Shown: positions 8,689-17,517 of the stretch, one piece after another
Numbering within the stretch: position 1 is the first letter of the stretch
Layout of the letters: each line of letters starts with the position of its first letter
From: Brenneria nigrifluens DSM 30175 = ATCC 13028
GTDB taxonomy: Bacteria; Pseudomonadota; Gammaproteobacteria; Enterobacterales; Enterobacteriaceae
Length of the DNA: 64,000 nucleotides
Direction of reading: 5' to 3'
NCBI RefSeq assembly: GCF_005484965.1
Contig: NZ_CP034036.1
Coordinates: 3,100,001-3,164,000 of the forward strand
Translations under genes and position numbers: made by a program
Notes under the pieces: generated by a model
Databases searched by the model: none
Seen by the model: the letters and a program-made list of their open reading frames with translations, nothing else
Told to the model about the DNA's origin: nothing

Positions 8689-9681
8689 ATGATGATCGCA
8701 GATAGCTCAATCACAGGAACGATAAACTCAGGGACGCTGGCCGCGCCCGTCTCCAGCCTGATTGTCTGCGCGCTTATTCAGGCGCTGGTGTTGCTGGCGC
8801 TGGCACCTCTGATGTCCGGTATGGCGCGGGTTATTCGCGCCAAAATGCATTCCCGGCAGGGGCCGGGCGTGTTGCAGGACTACCGTGATATCTTCAAGCT
8901 GTTGAAACGGCAGGATATTTCTCCGCAGCATGCGGGCGGCGTTTTTCGCCTGATGCCTTACATCCTCATCGGCACCATGCTGCTGGTGGCCATGACGCTG
9001 CCCATCGTCACCTGGGTATCGCCGTTTGGTGCCGCCGGCGACGTCATTACCCTGCTCTATCTGTTCGCGCTGTTCCGCTTCTTCTTTGCGCTGGCCGGTC
9101 TGGACTCCGGCAGCAGCTTTGCCGGCATCGGCGCCAGCCGCGAGCTTACGCTGGGAATTCTGGTCGAACCCATCATGATACTGGCGTTGCTGGTGGTCGC
9201 GCTGATTGCCGGATCCACCAATATCGGCAATATCAGCAGCATGCTGGCCGCCCGCCATTGGCTGTCGCCGACCGCCACCGTGATGGCGTTGCTGGCCTGC
9301 GCGTTCGCTACCTTTATCGAAATGGGAAAAATCCCGTTCGACGTGGCCGAAGCCGAGCAGGAGCTACAGGAAGGCCCGCTGACGGAATACTCCGGCGCGG
9401 CGCTGGCGCTGCTGAAATGGGGGATCAGCCTGAAACAGGTGATGGTGGCCGCCCTGTTTCTTTCCATCTTCGTTCCGTTCGGCAAAGCCGAAACCTTTAC
9501 GCCGGCCGCCCTGATCGGCGGTTCGATCGCCTTTGTCATCAAGCTGATCGTGGTGTTTATCATTGCCGCCTTAATTGAAAACAGCCTGGCGCGCGGGCGC
9601 TTCCTGCTCACCGGACATGTTACCTGGTTGGGCTTCGGCGTCGCGGCGCTGGCGTTCGTTTTCTATTTTACCGGTCTATAA
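8689..9681 (+). CDS. hyfC: Hydrogenase-4 membrane subunit HyfC (NuoH-like)
   Basis: 330 residues with about eight membrane helices, related to HycD and complex I NuoH. The conserved cytoplasmic loops RAKMHSRQGPGVLQDYRDIFKLLKR and EMGKIPFDVAEAEQELQEGP are intact; in complex I these line the junction between membrane and peripheral arms. Start: ATG at 8689 or the next ATG at 8692, both behind AGGAG. The gene begins 7 bp after hyfB. It is expected to dock the hydrogenase module (HyfG/HyfI) to the membrane. Confidence 0.95.
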   Translation: MMIADSSITGTINSGTLAAPVSSLIVCALIQALVLLALAPLMSGMARVIRAKMHSRQGPGVLQDYRDIFKLLKRQDISPQHAGGVFRLMPYILIGTMLLVAMTLPIVTWVSPFGAAGDVITLLYLFALFRFFFALAGLDSGSSFAGIGASRELTLGILVEPIMILALLVVALIAGSTNIGNISSMLAARHWLSPTATVMALLACAFATFIEMGKIPFDVAEAEQELQEGPLTEYSGAALALLKWGISLKQVMVAALFLSIFVPFGKAETFTPAALIGGSIAFVIKLIVVFIIAALIENSLARGRFLLTGHVTWLGFGVAALAFVFYFTGL

Positions 9682-9697
9682 GGAGCAGGCATTCATC

Positions 9698-11152
9698 ATG
9701 GATATTTTCATCTTAAAGAATGTTGCTCTGGCGACCATCCTGCTGCCGTTTATCGGCGCGCTGCTGATAGCCACCCTGCCGCAGCGCCAGGCTAAAGGAC
9801 TCTGCGTCCTGTTTGCCCTGCTGGCGACGTTCGGCATGAGCTGGCTGGGCTACGGCTATCTGGCCGGCGGGAAAACGGATCTTGCCTATACCCTCTACCG
9901 CTACGGCCAGGCTGAGCTGTTCGGTTTTCTGTTCGACCGCATCAGCCTGCTGATCGGCTTTGCCGTGGTGTTCCTCGGCCTACTGGTCAGCATCTATTCC
10001 ACGGGCTATCTGACGTTGGGCAACCGGGAACATCCCCACGAAGGCACCAACCGCTATTATGCCTTTCTGCTGGTGTTCATCGGCGCGATGGCCGGCGTCA
10101 CGCTGTCATCCACCCTGCTGGGACAACTGCTGTTTTTCGAAATCACCGGCGGCTGCTCCTGGGCGCTCATCGGTTATTACCAGCAGCCGAAATCTCTGCG
10201 TTCGGCGCTGAAAGCGCTGTTGGTCACGCACATTGCGTCCGTCGGGCTTTATCTGGCGGCGGCTTATCTGTTTGCGCAGACCGGAACCTTCGCGCTGAGC
10301 GCGCTGGCGGAGTTGGACGCCAACGGCAAAATCATCGTATTCAGCGGCATTCTGTTCGCCGCCTGGGGGAAATCGGCGCAGTTGCCGCTGCATATGTGGC
10401 TGCCCGACGCCATGGAGGCGCCGACGCCGGTCAGCGCTTATCTGCACGCGGCGTCGATGGTGAAAGTCGGCGTCTATATTTTCGCCCGGGCGATCCTCTC
10501 CGCCGGGCAGGTGCCGCATATTATCGGCGCGCTCGGCATCGTCATGGCGACCATCACCATGGTGTATGGCTTCATCATGTATTTGCCGCAAAAAGATATG
10601 AAGCGGCTGCTGGCCTACTCCACCATTACGCAACTGGCCTACATTTTCTTCGCCCTGTCGCTGGCGACGTTCGGCTCGCGCATGGCGTTCGACGCGGGCG
10701 TGGCGTACATCTTCAACCACGCCTTCGCCAAGAGTCTGTTTTTCCTGGTGGCCGGCGCGTTCAGCTACAGCTGCGGCACCCGGATGTTGCCGAAACTGAA
10801 AGGCATGATGCGGAAAATGCCGCTGCTGGGCGTCGGATTTTGCGTTGCGGCGTTGGCGATTGCCGGCGTACCGCCGTTTAACGGCTTCTTCAGTAAATTC
10901 CCCCTGTTCGCCGCCGGTTTCAGCCTGTCGCGGGAATATGTCTGGCTGCTGCCTTTACTCATTATTTCGCTGATTGAGTCGGTAGCCAGTTTTGCCTGGC
11001 TTCTCTACTGGTTCGGCCGCACCGTACCGGGAGAACCGTCCGAAGACGTTGCCGCCGCCATACCCGTACCCTGGGCGATGCAGGGGGTGCTGATGGTGCT
11101 GATCGTCATGTCGGTATGTTCAAGCGTTATCGCCGCCATCTGGCTGAACTAA
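9698..11152 (+). CDS. hyfD: Hydrogenase-4 membrane subunit HyfD
   Basis: 484 residues (E. coli HyfD 479), an antiporter-like complex I homologue. The motif LPLHMWLPDAMEAPTPVSAYLHAASMVKVG and the KRLLAYSTITQLAY helix mark the family and its proton-path lysines. The ATG at 9698 has AGGAG about 13 nt upstream and gives a normal N-terminus; the longer in-frame opening overlaps hyfC and is not needed. HyfD, HyfE and HyfF are the extra subunits that distinguish hydrogenase-4 from hydrogenase-3. In Pectobacterium atrosepticum most of these membrane genes were reported dispensable for H2 production. Confidence 0.95.
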   Translation: MDIFILKNVALATILLPFIGALLIATLPQRQAKGLCVLFALLATFGMSWLGYGYLAGGKTDLAYTLYRYGQAELFGFLFDRISLLIGFAVVFLGLLVSIYSTGYLTLGNREHPHEGTNRYYAFLLVFIGAMAGVTLSSTLLGQLLFFEITGGCSWALIGYYQQPKSLRSALKALLVTHIASVGLYLAAAYLFAQTGTFALSALAELDANGKIIVFSGILFAAWGKSAQLPLHMWLPDAMEAPTPVSAYLHAASMVKVGVYIFARAILSAGQVPHIIGALGIVMATITMVYGFIMYLPQKDMKRLLAYSTITQLAYIFFALSLATFGSRMAFDAGVAYIFNHAFAKSLFFLVAGAFSYSCGTRMLPKLKGMMRKMPLLGVGFCVAALAIAGVPPFNGFFSKFPLFAAGFSLSREYVWLLPLLIISLIESVASFAWLLYWFGRTVPGEPSEDVAAAIPVPWAMQGVLMVLIVMSVCSSVIAAIWLN

Positions 11153-11158
11153 GGATGA

Positions 11159-11812
11159 ATGATGACTGGATCTCTGATCGTTAATAATCTGGCCGGGTTG
11201 CTGATTATTACTTCCCTGCTGGTAATCTGCGCCCGACGCCCAACGGTATCGGCCTGCCTGTATGCGCTACAGTCGCTGGTGCTGGTGCTGATTTTCTTCT
11301 CGCTGGCCGAATTGCTACAGGCCCGCCAGCTTTATCTGTGGTCCCTGAGCGCGTTTATCACCAAAGTCATACTGGTTCCCGTCATTATGTACCGGGCGTT
11401 TCGCAAGCTGGACGACCCGAAAGCCGATGGCGGCGTAGTCGGCCCGGCGGTGATTATCCTGTTGGCGACCCTGATTGTGGTGCTGTGCTACTTCGTGGTC
11501 GAACCGGTTAAATTGCCGATGGTCAGCGCGCTGAAACCGGCGCTGGCGGTATCCCTCGGCCACTTCATGATCGGCCTGCTGTGCATTGTCACCCAGCGCA
11601 ATATCCTCAAACAGGTATTCGGCTACTGCCTGATGGAAAACGGCTCCCACCTGACGCTGGCGCTGCTGGCGCACCGGGCGCCGGAGCTGGTGGAAATCGG
11701 CATCGCCACCGACGCGATTTTCGCGGTGATTGTCATGGCCCTGATGGCCCGCAAAATCCACCGCACGCTCAATACGCTCGATGTGCAACAGCTAACCGTG
11801 CTGAAGGGGTGA
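11159..11812 (+). CDS. hyfE: Hydrogenase-4 membrane subunit HyfE (NuoK-like)
   Basis: 217 residues (E. coli HyfE 216) with about seven hydrophobic segments. Its N-terminal part resembles NuoK/MrpC proteins. It carries the family block HFMIGLLCIVTQRNILKQVFGYCLMENGSHLTLALLA. The start is ATG 11159 or 11162, behind AAGGATGA and 6 bp after the hyfD stop. It is a membrane-arm component of FHL-2 specific to hydrogenase-4-type complexes. Confidence 0.93.
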   Translation: MMTGSLIVNNLAGLLIITSLLVICARRPTVSACLYALQSLVLVLIFFSLAELLQARQLYLWSLSAFITKVILVPVIMYRAFRKLDDPKADGGVVGPAVIILLATLIVVLCYFVVEPVKLPMVSALKPALAVSLGHFMIGLLCIVTQRNILKQVFGYCLMENGSHLTLALLAHRAPELVEIGIATDAIFAVIVMALMARKIHRTLNTLDVQQLTVLKG

Positions 11813-11817
11813 ATAAC

Positions 11818-13449
11818 ATGACCACTACCGCTCTCCTTCTCACCCTGCTCGCCACCCCGATGGTAACCGCGCTGCTGGCTTTCCTGTGCCGTTTCACCGG
11901 CGGTCAGGCGCGCATGCTGGTGAGCATCATCCACCTGCTGGGCATTATCGCCCTGCTGGCTGTTTCCATGCAGCAGGTGTGGCTGGTGTGCCAGAACGGA
12001 GAAATTCTGGCCGTAGATAACTGGCTGCATCTGGACAGCCTCAGCGCCCTGTTTTTGTCTATTCTCGGCATCATCGGCTTTCTTACCGGGTTGTACTCCA
12101 TGGGCTATATGCGCCATGAGGTCGACGGCGGGGAAATCACGGTGACCACCCTGTGCGACTACTACGGCTTCTTTCATCTGTTCCTGTTCACCATGTTGCT
12201 GGCGATCACCAGCAACAACCTGATCCTGATGTGGGCCGCCATTGAAGCCACCACGTTGAGCTCCGCCTTTCTGGTCGGCCTCTACGGCCAGCGCTCTTCG
12301 CTGGAGGCCGCCTGGAAATACATCATCATCTGTACGGTCGGCGTCGCTTTCGGCCTCTATGGCACCGTGCTGGTGTACGCCAACGCCGCCAGCGTGATGG
12401 CGCAACCGGGCGATGCCATCTTCTGGACGGAAGTACTGAAACATGCGGGGGAACTGGACGGTACGCTGATGCACCTGGCGTTTATCTTTATCATCATCGG
12501 CTTCGGCACCAAAACCGGCCTGTTCCCGATGCATGCCTGGCTGCCGGATGCGCACAGTGAAGCGCCAAGCCCGACCAGCGCGCTATTGTCCGCGGTTTTG
12601 CTGAACTGCGCGCTGCTGGTGATCGTGCGCTATTACATTATCGTCAGCGCCGCTATCGGTTCCGATTTCCCCCGCACGCTGCTGCTGGTGTTCGGCATGC
12701 TGTCGGTGGCAGTCGCCGCCTTCCTGATCCTGGTTCAGCGCGATATGAAACGCCTGCTGGCCTATTCCAGCGTTGAAAACATGGGGCTGATCGCCGTTGC
12801 GCTGGGGATTGGCGGCCCGCTGGGCATTCTCGCGGCTTTGCTGCATACCCTGAATCACAGCCTGGCGAAAACGCTGCTGTTCTGCGGTTCCGGCAACGTG
12901 CTGCTGAAATACGGTACGCGCGATATGGATGCGATTACAGGCATTATGCGCGTCGCCCCGCTCACCGGCGCATTGCTGGCCGGCGGGGCGCTGGCGCTGG
13001 GCGGCATGCCGCCGTTCAATATGTTCCTCAGCGAATTTATGACCGTAAGCGCCGGCATCGGCGGCGGCCATCTCTGGCTGGTGATTGCCCTGCTGGTCTT
13101 GCTGACCGTGGTGCTGGCCGGGTTGATCAGAATGGTGGCCGGCACCGTGCTGGGCAGCAGCCCGGCGGCGGTCGACAAGGGCGAACTGGGGATCATGACC
13201 ACCGCGCCGATGGTGCTGCTGCTGATCCTGATGCTGGTCATGGGAACGCATATTCCCCAACCGGTTATCCGCCTGCTGGAAAATGCGACGGCCATCGTGA
13301 CCAACGCGGCACCGCGCCACGAGATTGAATTAAATAGCCCGTTCCCGCAGCCCTGGCTGCGCACCGCGGACGGCGGCACAACCGGACTTCACACCGCTGA
13401 ACATTCAGCGCCAACCCCTTCCCGTCAGGAGACGTATCGTGATCAATGA
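11818..13449 (+). CDS. hyfF: Hydrogenase-4 membrane subunit HyfF
   Basis: 543 residues, slightly longer than E. coli HyfF (526). It is an antiporter-like membrane protein with the LFPMHAWLPDAHSEAPSPTSALLSAV block and a KRLLAYSSVENMGL helix. The last ~60 residues are hydrophilic and proline-rich. Start: ATG 11818, 5 bp after hyfE and behind AAGGGG; the longer reading frame from 11581 overlaps hyfE and was rejected. Its stop overlaps the GTG start of hyfG by 11 bp. It forms the distal part of the FHL-2 membrane arm (family knowledge). Confidence 0.95.
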   Translation: MTTTALLLTLLATPMVTALLAFLCRFTGGQARMLVSIIHLLGIIALLAVSMQQVWLVCQNGEILAVDNWLHLDSLSALFLSILGIIGFLTGLYSMGYMRHEVDGGEITVTTLCDYYGFFHLFLFTMLLAITSNNLILMWAAIEATTLSSAFLVGLYGQRSSLEAAWKYIIICTVGVAFGLYGTVLVYANAASVMAQPGDAIFWTEVLKHAGELDGTLMHLAFIFIIIGFGTKTGLFPMHAWLPDAHSEAPSPTSALLSAVLLNCALLVIVRYYIIVSAAIGSDFPRTLLLVFGMLSVAVAAFLILVQRDMKRLLAYSSVENMGLIAVALGIGGPLGILAALLHTLNHSLAKTLLFCGSGNVLLKYGTRDMDAITGIMRVAPLTGALLAGGALALGGMPPFNMFLSEFMTVSAGIGGGHLWLVIALLVLLTVVLAGLIRMVAGTVLGSSPAAVDKGELGIMTTAPMVLLLILMLVMGTHIPQPVIRLLENATAIVTNAAPRHEIELNSPFPQPWLRTADGGTTGLHTAEHSAPTPSRQETYRDQ

Positions 13450-15178
13450 TCCCCCAGCTTCCAGCCAGGTATCCCATACTGACAAACTCGGCGCCGGTTA
13501 TGCCGCGCAGGTCAGACAGCGATTCCCGGCGGCCATTCTGGAGGAAGAGTGGCAAACATCGAATCAGCTGACCCTGAGCGTCAAACTGAATATGCTGCCG
13601 GAGGTGGTTGAATTTCTTTACTACCAGCAGGGAGGATGGCTGCCCGTGCTGTTTGGCAACGATGAACGTTCACTGAACGGCTATTTCGCCGTTTACTACG
13701 TGCTGTCGATGGAAGAAGGCGAAAAGTGCTGGGTGATTGTCAAAGCGCTGGTCAACCCGGACAACCCGGAGTTTCCCTCCGTCACGCCCCGCGTACCGGC
13801 GGCCGTGTGGGGAGAACGCGAAGTGCGCGATATGTATGGTCTGATCCCGGTCGGCTTACCGGATGAACGCCGGCTGGTGCTGCCCGACGACTGGCCGGAC
13901 GATCTCTATCCGCTGCGCAAGGATGCCATGGATTATCGCCAGCGGCCGGCGCCGACCCGCGATGACGAATGCTACACGTTTACCAATGAAGCCACCGGCG
14001 CCACCCGGGTGGTGCCCATCGGGCCGCTGCACATCACCTCGGATGAACCCGGCCACTTCCGTCTGTTCGTCGACGGAGAGCAGATTATCGATGCGGACTA
14101 TCGCCTGTTCTACGTACACCGGGGCATGGAAAAGCTGGCGGAAACGCGCATGGGTTATAACGAAGTGACCTTCCTGTCGGACCGGGTGTGCGGTATTTGC
14201 GGCTTTACCCACAGCGTGGCTTACTCCTCATCCATCGAAAATGCGTTAGGTATCGTGGTTCCGCCGCGGGCGCACAGTATCCGCAGCATTCTGTTGGAAG
14301 TAGAACGCCTGCACAGCCATCTGCTGAACATCGGGCTTTCCAGCCACTTTTCCGGTTTCGATACCGGTTTTATGCAGTTTTTCCGCATCCGGGAAAAGTC
14401 GATGACCATTGCGGAAATGCTGACCGGCGCGCGCAAAACCTACGGACTGAATCTGATTGGCGGCATCCGCCGCGATATTCTGAAAGACGACAGGCTGAAA
14501 ACCATCAGGCTGATCCGCGAGATGCGCACCGAGGTCAGCCAGTTGACCGATATGCTGCTCAACACGCCCAATATGCTACAGCGTACTCAAGGCATTGGTA
14601 TTCTGGACAAAAAAGTCGCCCGCGATTACAGCCCGGTCGGGCCGATGATCCGCGCCAGCGGTTTTAAGCGGGATATGCGCGTCGACCACCCCTACGCGGG
14701 CTATCGGGATTTGCCGATGGAGCTGCATCATCTGGATGCGGGCGATGTCTATTCCCGCGTGCTGGTCCGGGTGCGGGAGGTATTCACCTCGATGGCGATG
14801 ATTGAATACGGTCTGGACAACCTGCCGCAAGGCTCATTGCTCAACGAAGATTTCACCTATCGGCCGCACAAATTCGCCTTGGGCTTTACGGAAGCGCCGC
14901 GCGGCGAAGACATTCACTGGAGTATGACCGGCGACAACCAGAAACTGTTCCGCTGGCGCTGCCGCGCCGCCACCTACGCCAACTGGCCGGTGCTGCGCTA
15001 TATGCTGCGCGGCAATACCGTTTCCGATGCGCCGCTGATTATCGGCAGTCTGGATCCCTGTTACTCCTGTACCGACCGGGTGACGCTTATCGACGTGCGC
15101 AAACAGAAAATCACCACGGTGCCTTATAAAGAAATGGAACGTTACGGCCTGGAACGCACCCGTTCGCCGCTCAAGTAG
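13439..15178 (+). CDS. hyfG: Hydrogenase-4 large subunit HyfG, [NiFe] catalytic subunit precursor
   Basis: 579 residues, a fusion of a NuoC-like N-terminal domain (about 30-170) and a NuoD-like hydrogenase domain. The [NiFe] site ligands are intact: RVCGIC (C251, C254) and DPCYSC (C541, C544). After TDR547 a 32-residue tail follows. In HycE the equivalent tail is removed after the Arg by HycI once nickel is inserted, so cleavage between R547 and V548 is predicted. The GTG start has AGGAG 7 nt upstream. It would reduce protons to H2 with electrons from formate in the cytoplasm. Confidence 0.96.
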   Translation: MINDPPASSQVSHTDKLGAGYAAQVRQRFPAAILEEEWQTSNQLTLSVKLNMLPEVVEFLYYQQGGWLPVLFGNDERSLNGYFAVYYVLSMEEGEKCWVIVKALVNPDNPEFPSVTPRVPAAVWGEREVRDMYGLIPVGLPDERRLVLPDDWPDDLYPLRKDAMDYRQRPAPTRDDECYTFTNEATGATRVVPIGPLHITSDEPGHFRLFVDGEQIIDADYRLFYVHRGMEKLAETRMGYNEVTFLSDRVCGICGFTHSVAYSSSIENALGIVVPPRAHSIRSILLEVERLHSHLLNIGLSSHFSGFDTGFMQFFRIREKSMTIAEMLTGARKTYGLNLIGGIRRDILKDDRLKTIRLIREMRTEVSQLTDMLLNTPNMLQRTQGIGILDKKVARDYSPVGPMIRASGFKRDMRVDHPYAGYRDLPMELHHLDAGDVYSRVLVRVREVFTSMAMIEYGLDNLPQGSLLNEDFTYRPHKFALGFTEAPRGEDIHWSMTGDNQKLFRWRCRAATYANWPVLRYMLRGNTVSDAPLIIGSLDPCYSCTDRVTLIDVRKQKITTVPYKEMERYGLERTRSPLK

Positions 15179-15189
15179 AGGGATGAATC

Positions 15190-15774
15190 ATGCTGAAACT
15201 GTTTAAAACCATCCTCAAGGCCGGCAACAGTACGGTGAAATACCCGTTTAAACCGCTGGACGTTCCAACGGGATTTCGCGGCAAACCACAGTACGACGCC
15301 AAACAATGCATCGCCTGCGCCGCCTGCACCATGGCTTGCCCGCCGAACGCGCTGACGATGGAAAACGACGTCGTCAACGGCACCCGTACCTGGCAGCTGT
15401 TTCTCGGGCGCTGCATCTTCTGCGGACGCTGCGAGGAAGTGTGCCCGACCCGCGCCATTGTGCTGTCGCAGGAGTTTGAAATGGCCGTCGCCAGCAAGGC
15501 CGATCTCTATCAGCGGGCGACCTTTAACCTGTTGAACTGCCACGTTTGCCGCCGTCCTTTTGCGCCGCAAAAAGAGGTGGAATACGTCATGGCGCTGATG
15601 GCGCAGTCCGGCCTGTCCGAAGAAGAGGCGGCGGCGCGGCGCAATCAGTTTGCAACCTGTCCCGAATGCAAACGCAAACAGAATATGGACAACAAAGACA
15701 ATGTGATGCTGAGCCGCTATGTTCAATCGACGGCCGGCGGCGCTCCGGCGACGATCAAAGGGAGCAAATCATGA
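15190..15774 (+). CDS. hyfH: Hydrogenase-4 ferredoxin subunit HyfH (NuoI-like)
   Basis: 194 residues. Two [4Fe-4S] motifs, CIACAACTMAC and CIFCGRCEEVC, correspond to complex I NuoI. A C-terminal region adds CHVC and CPEC cysteines, as in E. coli HyfH/HycF. The N-terminus MLKLFKTILKAGNSTVKYPF is the conserved amphipathic anchor. It starts 11 bp after hyfG and overlaps hyfI (ATGA). Role: electron relay between HyfA and HyfI. Confidence 0.95.
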   Translation: MLKLFKTILKAGNSTVKYPFKPLDVPTGFRGKPQYDAKQCIACAACTMACPPNALTMENDVVNGTRTWQLFLGRCIFCGRCEEVCPTRAIVLSQEFEMAVASKADLYQRATFNLLNCHVCRRPFAPQKEVEYVMALMAQSGLSEEEAAARRNQFATCPECKRKQNMDNKDNVMLSRYVQSTAGGAPATIKGSKS

Positions 15775-16553
15775 GTACTCACGCCGATCACTACCGGAGC
15801 ACGCCGATCGTATTGGATGAACAGGCGCAACAGCTGAAAAAAACGCTGCTGAAGGATATCCAACGTTCGGCCTACGTTTACCGCGTCGACTGCGGCGGCT
15901 GCAACGGGTGTGAAATAGAGATTTTCGCCGCCATTACCCCGGTGTTCGACGCCGAACGTTTTGGCATCAAAGTGGTGGCCTCGCCCCGTCATGCCGACAT
16001 TCTGCTGTTTACCGGGGCGGTGACCCGCGCCATGCGAACCCCTGCGCTGCGCGCCTATGAGTCCGCGCCCGATCCTAAAATCTGTATCTCTTACGGCGCC
16101 TGCGGCTGCGGCGGCGGCATCTTCCACGACCTGTATTGCGTCTGGGGCGGCAGCGACGCCATCGTGCCGATCGACGTTTATATTCCCGGCTGTCCGCCGA
16201 CGCCCGCCGCCACGCTCTATGGATTCGCGGTCGCGCTCGGCCTGCTGGAACAAAAGCTTCACGGCAGCGCATATCAGCAGGAAGAGGATGAAAAAGCGGC
16301 CTTGATTCATTCCGCCGTGCCGCCGGATCTGCGCGTATTGCTGGAACGGGAAGCCCGACGAATGGCGGGATACCGTCAGGGACGGGAAATCTGCGACGCC
16401 TTCCTGGCCCGGCTGAAAAATCAATCGCCGGACGGTTTCGATCAACGTATCAACGATTGGCTGCAACCGCATAACGACCCACGGCTGAATGAAATCGTCG
16501 GGCGGTTGCAACAAATTTACCTGTCGCTGCTTAGGGGGGAGCGCTGCCGATGA
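15771..16553 (+). CDS. hyfI: Hydrogenase-4 small subunit HyfI (NuoB-like)
   Basis: 260 residues. The CGGCNGCE motif, the ACGCGGG loop and the PGCPPTP motif are the cysteine ligands of the proximal [4Fe-4S] cluster in NuoB and HycG. It pairs with HyfG and delivers electrons to the NiFe site. The ATG at 15771 overlaps the hyfH stop; the longer opening from 15546 lies inside hyfH and was rejected. The C-terminal ~90 residues beyond the NuoB core are hydrophilic, as in HyfI. Confidence 0.95.
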   Translation: MSTHADHYRSTPIVLDEQAQQLKKTLLKDIQRSAYVYRVDCGGCNGCEIEIFAAITPVFDAERFGIKVVASPRHADILLFTGAVTRAMRTPALRAYESAPDPKICISYGACGCGGGIFHDLYCVWGGSDAIVPIDVYIPGCPPTPAATLYGFAVALGLLEQKLHGSAYQQEEDEKAALIHSAVPPDLRVLLEREARRMAGYRQGREICDAFLARLKNQSPDGFDQRINDWLQPHNDPRLNEIVGRLQQIYLSLLRGERCR

Positions 16554-16954
16554 ACAGTCAGGCGATTTTCTACGCGCTGAATCAGAAGTTCCTCGACAGC
16601 AAGGACAAGGTGCCGGAGCAGGCGCAACAGGTAATATATTACTCGTTGGCGATCGGCCATCACGTCGGGGTGATCGACTGTTTGCAACGAATACTGACCT
16701 GTCCGTTCGCGGATTATCAACGCTGGATCGGCCAACTCCCCGACGGCGAGGCGCGGCGTAAAATGGCCGGATTGATGAAGTTCGGCGAGATCGTCATCGA
16801 TAGCAGTCACACCCAACTGCTGGGACCGGCTTTCAGCCGCTTAGCCGACGGAGAGGACGCCTGGCCCGACTGGACCAACACCCTGCTCGCTTATCTACAG
16901 GCGATTGAACGGGAAAGCGCGCTCTATTTAATGGTGAAACGGATTGATGACTGA
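16550..16954 (+). CDS. hyfJ: Formate hydrogenlyase assembly protein HyfJ/HycH
   Basis: 134 residues, matching the HycH family (E. coli HyfJ 137). The family is needed for maturation of the hydrogenase large subunit precursor but is not part of the final enzyme. Conserved features seen are VPEQAQQVIYYSLAIGHHVGVIDC and the GEIVIDSSHT segment. The start overlaps the hyfI stop (ATGA) and the end overlaps the next gene, so it is translated within the hyf operon. Confidence 0.9.
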   Translation: MNSQAIFYALNQKFLDSKDKVPEQAQQVIYYSLAIGHHVGVIDCLQRILTCPFADYQRWIGQLPDGEARRKMAGLMKFGEIVIDSSHTQLLGPAFSRLADGEDAWPDWTNTLLAYLQAIERESALYLMVKRIDD

Positions 16955-17423
16955 ACCTAACCAACGTACCGACAATATGGTGCTCGCCGTCGGCAACAGC
17001 ATGATGGGGGACGATGGCGCCGGGCCGTTGCTGGCCGAGCGCATGGCGCAAAATCCGGTTGCCGGCTGGTCGGCGATCGACGGCGGCGCCGTTCCGGAGA
17101 ATACGGTGCACCAGATCCGCGCCCTGCGGCCCAAACGGTTGCTGGTGGTGGACGCCAGCGATATGGGGTTGGCGCCGGGTGAAATACGTATTGTCGATCC
17201 GGCGCGTATCGCCGAAGACCTGCTGATGAACACCCACAATCTGCCGCTGAATTTCCTCATCGACCAGTTGAAAAACGATATTCCCGAGGTGATTTTCGTC
17301 GGCATTCAGCCCGCGCTGGCGGCGTTCTATTTTCCGCTCAGCGCGGAGGTGGAACGGGCGGTGGAACAGATTTACCAGCGGCTGGCGAACTGGCAAAAGA
17401 ATGGCGGATTTCAGAAATTGTGA
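16947..17423 (+). CDS. hycI: Hydrogenase maturation endopeptidase, HycI family
   Basis: 158 residues (E. coli HycI 156), peptidase family M52. GNSMMGDDGAGPLLAE holds the first nickel-sensing Asp, VVDASDMGL the second, and NTHNLPLNFLIDQ the His. These residues bind Ni of the large-subunit precursor before cleavage. The start is ATG 16947, overlapping the end of hyfJ; the TTG one codon earlier is unlikely. In E. coli hycI sits at the end of hyc and none lies in hyf. Its placement here suggests a self-sufficient hyf operon that processes HyfG. Confidence 0.93.
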   Translation: MTEPNQRTDNMVLAVGNSMMGDDGAGPLLAERMAQNPVAGWSAIDGGAVPENTVHQIRALRPKRLLVVDASDMGLAPGEIRIVDPARIAEDLLMNTHNLPLNFLIDQLKNDIPEVIFVGIQPALAAFYFPLSAEVERAVEQIYQRLANWQKNGGFQKL

Positions 17424-17430
17424 AGATTTT

Positions 17431-17461
17431 CCTTAATGCGCACTAACCATGCGCATTAAGG
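17431..17461. terminator. Bidirectional hairpin between hycI and the chemoreceptor gene
   Basis: Perfect 11-bp inverted repeat CCTTAATGCGC / GCGCATTAAGG with a 9-nt loop, between convergent genes. The T-run on either side is weak, so termination efficiency is uncertain. Confidence 0.6.
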
Positions 17462-17517
17462 CCTGTATTAACAATCAATAAAATGATAAACAAAAACCGC
17501 GGCGACGAGCGGTCAAA

